Origin: Mesoterricola silvestris
Lineage (GTDB): Bacteria > Acidobacteriota > Holophagae > Holophagales > Holophagaceae
Length of the DNA: 64,000 bases
NCBI RefSeq assembly: GCF_030295405.1
Contig: NZ_AP027080.1
Span: 2,790,001 to 2,854,000, forward strand
Direction: 5' to 3'
The translations under genes were made by a program, and so were the position numbers. Below the pieces are notes generated by a model. The model saw only the letters and a list, made by a program, of their open reading frames with translations. It did no database searches and was not told the origin of the DNA. Positions 57,938 to 64,000 of the stretch are shown here, in pieces. Positions within the stretch are counted from its first letter, which is position 1; each line of letters opens with the position of its first letter.

Positions 57938-59095
57938 TCAGGGTGTCCTCGGGGGTCCCAGGACCACCCGGAAACCCTGATCATCATAATGAAATTCCGG
58001 CCGTAGGCCCCCCCGGTAGGCGATGCGGACGACGTGGGGATTCGCGAAGAAGAAGCCCCCGCCCCGGGTGACCCGGTATTCGCCCGTGGGGGGTCCCACC
58101 GGGTCCGGGTCAATGCCTGACCGGAGGCGGTAGGGGCCGTACCAGTCCTGGCACCACTCCCAGACGTTGCCGGACATGTCATAAAGCCCCCAATTATTGG
58201 GACGCAGTTGGCCCACGGCCTCGGTGACCTGCTTCCCAATCCACGCGTAGTTTGGGTAGGCCTCGAAGCTGTCGCCCCAGTACCACGGGGTGAGGTTACC
58301 GGCCCCGCAGGCGTATTCCCACTCCGCCTCCGTGGGCAGGCGGAAGACGTATCCCGGAGGGCACAGAGGACAGAAGGTCGTCATCTGGGCATTCAGCCGG
58401 GCCAGGAAGGCCAACGCATCGGCATAGGTGACCTGCTCAACCGGCCGCCGTGGACTGGGCGGCGTCTGGAACGCGCTGGGATTGTTGCCCATGACTTGCT
58501 GCCACTGGGCTTGGGTCACCAGGAAGGTCCCCATGTAGAAGTTCCGGGTGATGGCCACCTCATGCAGGGTTTCATCGGACCGGTGGTAGGGGTCCTCTTC
58601 GGAGGACCCCATGACGCGGCTCCCCAGGGGAATGGGGGTGAGGTCCAGCGGCAGGCCCTCGGCCAGGGTCACCCGCAGCGGATCCACCGCCAGCGTCACG
58701 GGATTGCTGATCACCTTCCCGGCCACATTACTCACGGTCACGGTCACGGTCACGGAGATCCCCGACAGCGCGGGCCTGGGAAAAGGGAGCGTGAAGGTGG
58801 GGGTGGAGGTGCCCACCGTGACCCCATTGACCTGCCACAGGTAGCTCATCGGTTGCGCCCCGGTGGCGACGACCGAGAACGTCGCCGGTTGGCCTTCCGT
58901 TACGACCGTGTCCACGGGCGGGACCGTAATGACCGGGCCCCACGCGCGGGGGGTGCCCAAGGTGAAGGCGCCCGGGGCTTGGCGGGACCTGCCCCCGCAG
59001 GCCGTTGCGCAGCCCAGGACCACGCCCAGCGCCAGGGCCAGGCCAGGGCGGGGATTCGGGGAGGGGGGGCGTTCGGGCTCAGGGGGTGTCAGCAT
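57938..59095 (-). CDS. Lipoprotein with Ig-like region and FGE-sulfatase (SUMF1-like) domain, copy B
   Basis: A 385-residue paralogue of copy A with the same layout: lipobox LALGVVLGCATACGG, Ig-like segment, then the FGE-like domain (RLPTEAEWEYACG, GLYDMSGNVWEWCQDW, RVTRGGGFFFANPHVVRIAYRG). It also lacks the FGE active-site cysteine pair. Differences from copy A cluster in the Ig-like region and the last 60 residues, while the middle is nearly identical at DNA level, which suggests recent duplication or gene conversion. The ATG at 59095 has GGAG six bases upstream and matches the start of copy A. It is probably transcribed from the AT-rich region upstream. Confidence 0.88.
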   Translation of the reverse strand: MLTPPEPERPPSPNPRPGLALALGVVLGCATACGGRSRQAPGAFTLGTPRAWGPVITVPPVDTVVTEGQPATFSVVATGAQPMSYLWQVNGVTVGTSTPTFTLPFPRPALSGISVTVTVTVSNVAGKVISNPVTLAVDPLRVTLAEGLPLDLTPIPLGSRVMGSSEEDPYHRSDETLHEVAITRNFYMGTFLVTQAQWQQVMGNNPSAFQTPPSPRRPVEQVTYADALAFLARLNAQMTTFCPLCPPGYVFRLPTEAEWEYACGAGNLTPWYWGDSFEAYPNYAWIGKQVTEAVGQLRPNNWGLYDMSGNVWEWCQDWYGPYRLRSGIDPDPVGPPTGEYRVTRGGGFFFANPHVVRIAYRGGLRPEFHYDDQGFRVVLGPPRTP

Positions 59096-59461
59096 GCTCG
59101 GCTCCAGGGGCCCGGGGTGGGCGGTTCGGGGGGTGCTCATCAAATTATAATTAATTTATTATTTTCCGCCACGACGCACCCCCACCCGGCTCGCGCGCCA
59201 TTAATTTATTGCACAACAAAAACTCCGGGCGGTCCGTCTCCACTCCCCCTTGGTTTCAAGGCAAATCCGAAACCTTTCGAACCGGGCTGCCATTAAAGGA
59301 TCGTATGAATTATTAGGCACGCCAGAACGGGCGTGCGCCCTTGATGCGAACCAGAAGGAGAACCACCTCCCCGAGAGCCCCCCTTTTCACTTCACCGCGT
59401 CGCCTCTCTTCCCACCCTCGATCCCCGGATCGCCCCAATGGCCACCCCCCAAGGAAAACTT
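59096..59461. promoter_or_regulatory. AT-rich divergent regulatory region with spaced direct repeats and a hairpin
   Basis: This 366-bp gap between divergent genes stands out as AT-rich. ATTAATTTATT occurs twice, at 59150-59160 and 59200-59210, 50 bp apart (about five helical turns). Further on, GCACGCC-AGAAC-GGGCGTGC (near 59318) can form a hairpin in the leader of the rightward gene, and GGTTTC/GAAACC form a smaller one before it. AAGGA precedes the ATG at 59462. It probably contains promoters for both directions and a binding site for an AT-preferring regulator. Confidence 0.5.
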
Positions 59462-60631
59462 ATGACCCCGCACCCGAAGAAGCCTGTCTACACCCCCTGG
59501 ATCGTCGCGGCGCTCCTGGCCGCCGCCCCCGCCACCGCCATGGCCGACGCCGTGGACTACCTCCGCACCTCCGTCGCTCCCCGGTACCAGCTGGAGTTGA
59601 ATGAAACCACCTTCGCCCAGAACAACATCAAGAAGGGGCGGGTCATCCTGAAGCAGATCCTGGATGACCAGTACGACTACCTTGCCAGCGACGAAGCCTA
59701 CGGCACCTACGTGGTGGCCGTGATGTGGGCCCTTTTCGACGCCGGCGTGGCCAAGGGCCAGGGGTACGAGCAGGGCAGCTTCGTGGTGGAGGACAAGGAC
59801 TGGCGGCTCTTCGAATTCCTCCGGGGAAACCAGGGCTCCTTCGCCCGCCACTCCAGCCACCTGAAGAAGGCCACCCAGCTCACCCACGCCGGCCACTACG
59901 GCATCGATATCCTGGGGTCCTACCAGGCCGGGTCCGCGGATTGGACGCCCTATTCGAGCCTGAACCCCACGTTCGTGCAGCAGAACATCCTCCCCGCCCG
60001 CAAGGGGACCGTCCTCTTCATCCCCATGGCCGCGGGCACGAAGGTGGGCCTGGAGACCAACCAGCTCTTCATCAAGATGGAGGACCACGGGATCCAGACC
60101 TGGTACGGGTTCGCCAACCATGCCTGGGATTTCGTCACCGGCACCTGCCTGGGAATGAACGATCCCCATGAGACGGCCCGCAAGGAGCGCATCGACAAGC
60201 AGCTCGTCAAACGCTACCAGGCCATGATCAGCACGGCGCCCAATGCCCAGTTCACCGCGGACACCTCCATCGCCCAGGAACTGGGCGTGCGGGCGATGGT
60301 CAGGGAAGCGAACCGCCTGAACGGCGCGCTCGGCGCCAATCCGGGCTTCCGGCGCGCCCATGCCGACTTCACCGCCGCGCTGGACGCCAAGGGCTATGAC
60401 CACCTCGCCATGCGCACCGGCGACGAGGTGATCTTCACCCAGGCCGAGCTTCGCCTGGCCATCGGCGGGCCCTCCGCCGAGATCCGGAACCCCGCCGTCC
60501 CCGACACCTGGGTGACCGATATGGCCGAAGCCGACGATTGGGAACCGGAACCGGCCGCCGCCAGGGCCCAGGAACCCGCCCCGGCGAAAGCCAAGGGCTT
60601 CCTGGGAACCGTGAGTTCCTGGATCTGGTAG
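59462..60631 (+). CDS. Secreted protein of unknown function (389 aa)
   Basis: The family is not recognised. The start at 59462 has AAGGA at good spacing and gives a signal peptide (IVAALLAAAPATAMADA). The mature part is mixed: KKGRVILKQILDDQYDYLASDEAYGTYVV, in two shorter helices, then ATQLTHAGHYGIDILGSYQ, and a basic middle region (PHETARKERIDKQLVKRYQ). An acidic, Ala/Pro-rich linker (DWEPEPAAARAQEPAPAKA) leads to a final GFLGTVSSWIW. There is no cysteine pair or metal motif that I can defend. It is monocistronic and followed by an intrinsic terminator. Confidence 0.72.
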   Translation: MTPHPKKPVYTPWIVAALLAAAPATAMADAVDYLRTSVAPRYQLELNETTFAQNNIKKGRVILKQILDDQYDYLASDEAYGTYVVAVMWALFDAGVAKGQGYEQGSFVVEDKDWRLFEFLRGNQGSFARHSSHLKKATQLTHAGHYGIDILGSYQAGSADWTPYSSLNPTFVQQNILPARKGTVLFIPMAAGTKVGLETNQLFIKMEDHGIQTWYGFANHAWDFVTGTCLGMNDPHETARKERIDKQLVKRYQAMISTAPNAQFTADTSIAQELGVRAMVREANRLNGALGANPGFRRAHADFTAALDAKGYDHLAMRTGDEVIFTQAELRLAIGGPSAEIRNPAVPDTWVTDMAEADDWEPEPAAARAQEPAPAKAKGFLGTVSSWIW

Positions 60632-60648
60632 CCGCCCCCGCACCCCCC

Positions 60649-60678
60649 AACCCTCTCCCCGCCGGGGAGGGGGTTTTT
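60649..60678 (+). terminator. Intrinsic terminator with T-tract
   Basis: AACCCTCTCCCC, loop GCC, GGGGAGGGGG, then TTTTT form a textbook GC hairpin plus T-run, 18 bp after the stop of the unknown secreted gene and before the serine dehydratase genes. Confidence 0.88.
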
Positions 60679-60754
60679 CATTGCGATGCAGTCGCAGCGC
60701 CCATTCCAGGCCACGTACGGTAAATTCGTAGGTTCACGCCTGGAGACCGGAACC

Positions 60755-61423
60755 TTGGGCATCTTCGATATCATCGGCCCCGTCATGGTCGGCCCCAGCA
60801 GTTCCCACACGGCCGGGGCCGTGCGCATCGGGGCCTTCGCCCGCAGGCTCCTGGGGGAGGAGCCGGCCTCGGCCGTCATCGGCCTCCACGGGTCCTTCGC
60901 CGCCACCGGCGAGGGCCACGGCACGCCCCTGGCGCTGCTGGCGGGCCTCCTGGACCTGGCCCCCGACGACGAGGGGATCCCGGCCGCCCGGGAGATCGCC
61001 CTGGAGCGGGGCCTGGAATTCCGGTTCGAGGAGGTGGACCTGGGCGAGGTGCACCCCAATTCCGTGCGCATGTTCCTGGCTTCGGAGGGGACGGAACTGG
61101 CGGTATCGGCCAGCTCGGTGGGAGGCGGACGCATCCGGGTTTTCGACATCGACGGGTTCCAGGTGGATCTGGACGGCGTGTACCCCACCGTCCTCCTGGC
61201 CTACCCGGACCGGGCCGGGGCGGTGGCCATGGTGACCACCATCCTCTCCAACGCCGGCATGAACATCGCGACCCTCAAGGCCCACCGGGCCTCCCGGGGG
61301 GGCCAGGCCCTCATGACGGTGGAGCTGGACCACACCCCCACCGCCGGCGTCCTCAATGCGCTGAGGCACCTTCCCCACATGGACCAGGTGCGGTTCGTAC
61401 CCCGCCTTGGGTTCGGAGGCTGA
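60755..61423 (+). CDS. sdaAB: L-serine ammonia-lyase, iron-sulfur-dependent, beta subunit
   Basis: A 222-residue subunit of the [4Fe-4S] L-serine dehydratase (serine to pyruvate and ammonia). It begins GIFDIIGPVMVGPSSSHTAG, the family signature, and ends with an ACT domain (DRAGAVAMVTTILSNAGMNI). I prefer the TTG at 60755, with GGAG about eight bases upstream, because family proteins start just before FDI. An ATG at 60686 would add 23 residues without ribosome site or homology. The alpha subunit gene follows directly, its ATG touching this stop. Confidence 0.93.
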   Translation: MGIFDIIGPVMVGPSSSHTAGAVRIGAFARRLLGEEPASAVIGLHGSFAATGEGHGTPLALLAGLLDLAPDDEGIPAAREIALERGLEFRFEEVDLGEVHPNSVRMFLASEGTELAVSASSVGGGRIRVFDIDGFQVDLDGVYPTVLLAYPDRAGAVAMVTTILSNAGMNIATLKAHRASRGGQALMTVELDHTPTAGVLNALRHLPHMDQVRFVPRLGFGG

Positions 61424-62311
61424 ATGGCGAACCCCGAAGGCACCCTCGCGTTCTACCGGGCCGAGGCCGAGGAACGGGGCGTGCCCCTGTCCCGGGTCTT
61501 CCTGGACGGGGAGGCCCGCCAGAGCGGAAAGCGCCCCGAAGTGCTCGAAGCCCTCATGCTGGACCGCATGAACGTCATGCGCCAGGCCGTGGCCCGGGGC
61601 CTGGCCCGGCCCCAGCACTCCCGCAGCGGTCTCATCCGGGGCGACGCGGCCCGCATGGAGCGGTGGATCGAGGGCGGCGGATCCCTCCTGGGACCGGCCT
61701 TCTCGCGCCTGGTGGCCGCGGCGCTGTCCGTGGCCGAGGTGAACGCCTGCATGGGCCGCATCGTGGCCTCCCCCACGGCGGGGGCCTGCGGGGTCCTGCC
61801 CGCGGCGCTCTTCCGGGTGGCGGAGGAGAAGGGGTGCCCGGACGAGGCCCTGGTGCGGGCCTTCTTCACGGCCGGAGGCATCGGGCTGGTCATCGAGAAG
61901 CTGGCCTCCCTGAGCGGAGCCGAGGGGGGATGCCAGGCGGAAGTGGGCTCCGCTTCGGCCATGGCCGCCGGCGCCCTGGTGGAGCTCCTGGGGGGCTCCC
62001 CGGCCCAGGTGGACCACGCCGTCGCCTTCGCCCTGGCCAACGTCATGGGCCTCATCTGCGACCCCGTGAGGGGCCTGGTGGAGGTGCCCTGCGTCAAGCG
62101 CAACGCCATGGGCGCCGTGAACGCCGCCGCCTGCGCCGAAATGGCCCTGGCGGGCATGGAGAGCGTGTTCCCGGCCGACGCGGTCATCGAGACCATGGGC
62201 AAGGTGGGGCGCCGGATTCCCGAGGAGTACAGGGAAACCGCCCGGGGCGGATTGGCGGTCCTGCCGCTGACCGGATGCGATTCTTGTGGACAAGGGAACT
62301 TCTGCTCGTAA
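61424..62311 (+). CDS. sdaAA: L-serine ammonia-lyase, iron-sulfur-dependent, alpha subunit
   Basis: A 295-residue catalytic subunit. The motifs are RIVASPTAGACGVLPAAL, GGCQAEVGSASAMAAGA, GLICDPVRGLVEVPCVKRN and the Cys-rich end GCDSCGQGNFCS, which supply [4Fe-4S] ligands. With SdaAB it deaminates serine in the cytoplasm, giving pyruvate for anaerobic growth. It starts immediately after the sdaAB stop, so the two are co-translated. The oxygen-sensitive cluster fits an anaerobic lifestyle. Confidence 0.95.
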   Translation: MANPEGTLAFYRAEAEERGVPLSRVFLDGEARQSGKRPEVLEALMLDRMNVMRQAVARGLARPQHSRSGLIRGDAARMERWIEGGGSLLGPAFSRLVAAALSVAEVNACMGRIVASPTAGACGVLPAALFRVAEEKGCPDEALVRAFFTAGGIGLVIEKLASLSGAEGGCQAEVGSASAMAAGALVELLGGSPAQVDHAVAFALANVMGLICDPVRGLVEVPCVKRNAMGAVNAAACAEMALAGMESVFPADAVIETMGKVGRRIPEEYRETARGGLAVLPLTGCDSCGQGNFCS

Positions 62312-62335
62312 TATGACACATTCAATTCATCCACC

Positions 62336-62980
62336 ATGGGAGAAGCCGCATATGGGCAACGAACAGCATTTCTATGGCTGGGGGGCCTGACCGTGGGCCC
62401 CGAATCCTTTCCCCAGAACGTCGCCCTGCGGGACGACGCGGTCGTCGAGCTCCAGCCCTTGAAGCCAGGTGATATGGAGGACCTCCGGGCCTTCTACCGG
62501 GGCCTCCCCGAGGAGGACCGCCTGGTGCTCAAGGATGACGTCACCACCCTGGAATGGTCCCGGCGCTTCCGCCACCGGCTGGAGACCGGGGAGGTCATCT
62601 CCCTCGTGGCCCGGAGCGGGTCGGCCATCGTGGGCGAAGGCACCCTCTACCGCACCTTCCACGGCTGGACCCGCCACGTGGGCGAGATCCGCGTGGCCTG
62701 CCACGCCGACTACCGCCGCCGGGGACTGGGCACCACCCTGGTCTCCACCCTCGTCAAGCTCGCCACGGACCTGGGCATCGAGAAGATCATCGTGCAGGTG
62801 GTCGCGGACCAGCTGGGCGCGCGCCGGACCTTCGAGAAGCTGGGCTTCCACAAGGACGCCGTCCTGCCCCACCACGTCATGGACCTCAACGGGGCCAAGC
62901 ACGACCTCATCCTCATGGCCAACGACATCCCGCTCATCTGGGCGGCCATGGAGAGCATGAACCTGGAGGTTCCGGTCTAG
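62336..62980 (+). CDS. GNAT-family N-acetyltransferase (possible frameshift at the start)
   Basis: About 200 residues with a GNAT core: LKPGDMEDLRAFYRGLPEEDR, then GEIRVACHADYRRRGLGTTLVSTL (acetyl-CoA loop RRRGLGT), then VADQLGARRTFEKLGF. The open frame from 62336 begins with poor, atypical residues. A better start is ATG 62352, with GGGAGAA eight bases before it, coding MGNEQHFYGWG, but that frame stops after 12 codons. One extra G in the six-G run at 62380-62385 would join it to GLTVGPES and the GNAT frame. The true N-terminus may therefore be lost to an indel, made by slippage, or start at GTG 62393. The substrate is unknown. Confidence 0.8.
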   Translation: MGEAAYGQRTAFLWLGGLTVGPESFPQNVALRDDAVVELQPLKPGDMEDLRAFYRGLPEEDRLVLKDDVTTLEWSRRFRHRLETGEVISLVARSGSAIVGEGTLYRTFHGWTRHVGEIRVACHADYRRRGLGTTLVSTLVKLATDLGIEKIIVQVVADQLGARRTFEKLGFHKDAVLPHHVMDLNGAKHDLILMANDIPLIWAAMESMNLEVPV

Positions 62981-63008
62981 GGCGTGTCCCGGTTTTGCGG
63001 CCCGGGTC

Positions 63009-63033
63009 TTTGACGCAGGCAAGCTGCGTCAAA
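63009..63033. terminator. Hairpin between the GNAT gene and the convergent PBP1A gene
   Basis: TTTGACGCAG, loop GCAAG, CTGCGTCAAA is a perfect 10-bp stem 28 bp after the GNAT stop. No long T-run follows on the plus strand. It is plausible as a terminator for convergent genes. The rest of 62981-63204 is G-rich with nothing else recognised. Confidence 0.45.
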
Positions 63034-63204
63034 GGAGGGGTCTCGCGTTGGGCGCGGCGCGGGTGTTCGCACCCTCCGGCTCCGGCGGGCGTGAGGGGGG
63101 GTGATAGAGGGGGCCCTTTCCGGGGGCCTAGACTCCTTGGCCGCGCTTCGAGATCGGCGGGGGGGAGATGGGGGCGCGCCGACGCTGGACGCCGATGGGC
63201 TGCG

Positions 63205-64000
63205 TCAGGGTACGGGGGGCTGGGGGGCTTCCTGGGGGGGATGCAGGGGGCAGGGCTGGTCCGGTTCGGTGCCGGGGAGGTAGAGTTCCTCCGCCTTCCT
63301 GGGGCAGGCCGGAGTCGCCAGGAGGCCGGTGGCGGGGTCGATGGTGGCGGTGACGATGTCCTCGGGGCGGGGGAAGTCGAGGACGGGGCGGGGTTCCAGG
63401 GCCTTCTCCATGAAGCGGGCCCAGATGGGGGCCGCCACGGCCCCGCCGGTGAAGCCGCGGCCGAGGCTGCGGGGGCGGTCGTAGCCCACCCAGACGCCGG
63501 TGATGAGGTTGGGGGTGTAGCCCACGAACCAGGCGTCCTGGTAGTTGTCGGTGGTGCCGGTCTTGCCGGCGCAGGGGTGCTCCCGGCTGAAGGGCTGGAG
63601 GGACTTGGCCGTGCCGTAGGTGAGGACGTCGCCCAGCATGTTGGTCGTGACGTAGGCGGCCTCCGGGGAGAGGACGGGGGCGAGGGCCGGGGGGAACTCG
63701 GTCCAGACGTCGCGCCGGCGGTCGTGGATTCGGGTGATGGTGCGGGCCTCGGCCCGCACTCCGGCCGCGGCCAGGGGCGTGTAGGCCTGCACCAGGTCCT
63801 TGAGGGTCACTTCGTCGGTGCCCAGGGCCAGGGACAGGCCGTTCTGGGCCCGCAGGGCCAGGCCCATGCGCCCGGCGAAGTCCACGAAGTCGGGCACGCC
63901 GATCTGGTCCAGGATCTTGACCGTGACGACGTTGCTGGAGTGGGCCAGGGCCTCGCGCATCGTGATGTCGCCCAGGCGCTCCCGGCCGTAGTTCAGGGGC
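63205..64000 (-). CDS. mrcA: Penicillin-binding protein 1A, C-terminal part of the transpeptidase (partial)
   Basis: The frame is open to the right edge, so the N-terminus (glycosyltransferase and most of the transpeptidase) lies outside. Visible are PLNYGRERLGDITMREALAHSSN, with the SxN motif (SSN), then the KTG-type motif CAGKTGTTDNYQDAWFVGY. WVGYDRPRSLGRGFTGGAVAAPIW follows, matching class A PBPs. The tail is Pro-rich (PLHPPQEAPQPPVP). It crosslinks peptidoglycan in the periplasm and is convergent with the GNAT gene. PBP1A rather than 1B is chosen from the GYDRP and GGAVAAPIW pattern. Confidence 0.92.
   Translation of the reverse strand, partial: PLNYGRERLGDITMREALAHSSNVVTVKILDQIGVPDFVDFAGRMGLALRAQNGLSLALGTDEVTLKDLVQAYTPLAAAGVRAEARTITRIHDRRRDVWTEFPPALAPVLSPEAAYVTTNMLGDVLTYGTAKSLQPFSREHPCAGKTGTTDNYQDAWFVGYTPNLITGVWVGYDRPRSLGRGFTGGAVAAPIWARFMEKALEPRPVLDFPRPEDIVTATIDPATGLLATPACPRKAEELYLPGTEPDQPCPLHPPQEAPQPPVP

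Noticed and set aside
56772-59095. The FGE-domain lipoproteins considered as sulfatase-activating enzymes
   Set aside because: The catalytic cysteine pair is missing in both and no sulfatase gene is nearby.
59250-59460. The leader of the unknown secreted gene considered as a cyclic-di-GMP (GEMM) riboswitch because of GGCAAA followed by small hairpins
   Set aside because: The conserved GACGCAAAGCC-like element and the expected tetraloop/receptor are not present, so only unspecific hairpins can be claimed.
1-64000. tRNA, rRNA, tmRNA and integrase/attachment sites
   Set aside because: I looked along intergenic regions for cloverleaf T-loops, rRNA segments and integrase genes and saw none that I could support.

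Overview
The window is GC-rich (estimated by eye at about 70 percent) and densely coded on both strands. The gene set suggests a Gram-negative, motile, anaerobic or facultative bacterium. Supporting genes are a porin-like barrel, a flagellin, two NAD-linked [FeFe] hydrogenases with HydG, many PAS-type hybrid kinases and an eukaryote-like Ser/Thr kinase. My best guess is an acidobacterium of the Holophaga/Geothrix type, but no rRNA gene or other marker in the window proves this. I saw no tRNA, rRNA or CRISPR array.

Layout. 1-2.4 kb: an ECF sigma factor (cut by the left edge), its YCII partner, a VOC protein, and a large imperfect inverted repeat. 2.4-14.4 kb: three hybrid histidine kinases of one sub-family (H-D-M-N-N phospho-acceptor box, C-terminal receiver), interleaved with modA, a ModE-like regulator, a PadR regulator and a CBS-type family II pyrophosphatase. 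14.5-24.7 kb: two unknown small proteins, a DUF2911/TPR protein, a translationally coupled operon (porin, small PstS-like protein, CHASE/HAMP-type membrane protein), pgeF, an MFS exporter, an O-methyltransferase, a DMT exporter and a flagellin.

24.9-47.2 kb is the centrepiece, a hydrogen-metabolism island. A leftward operon reads rex, hydC1, hydB1, hydA1, a receiver, a hydrogenase-like histidine kinase, a receiver-kinase, hypB, hypF. HydB1 is a NuoF-type subunit fused to a GltD/NfnB-type NADPH/FAD module. Divergently, a rightward set reads TM1266-family regulator, hydG, then receiver, hydC2, hydB2, hydA2 and a GAF kinase. A 321-bp intergenic region between the two units carries a Rex-type palindrome. 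The rightward set is split by a palindromic repeat into which a complete group II intron has inserted. Its ends can be read to the base, because rejoining the exons restores a perfect 29-bp inverted repeat. Two more members of this repeat family lie at 21.9 and 55.6 kb.

47.1-55.5 kb: a leftward operon (Ser/Thr kinase with PEGA-like repeats, membrane protein, CHMI-like tautomerase, dusB) and a rightward series (CslA-like glycosyltransferase with a strong terminator, then FlhB-tail protein, PHP phosphoesterase, receiver, truA). 55.6-64 kb: the third palindromic repeat, an NlpC/P60-like secreted protein, a tandem pair of lipoproteins with sulfatase-modifying-factor-like domains but no catalytic cysteine pair, an AT-rich regulatory stretch, an unknown secreted protein, the two-subunit serine dehydratase, a GNAT acetyltransferase with a suspicious G-tract at its start, and the C-terminal part of a PBP1A running off the right edge.

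How it fits together: the island appears to couple H2 production or uptake to NAD(H), NADP(H) and ferredoxin pools. Rex would report NADH/NAD+, and the hydrogenase-like kinase plausibly reports H2 or redox state through stand-alone receivers. HydE and HydF, needed with HydG for H-cluster assembly, are not in the window.
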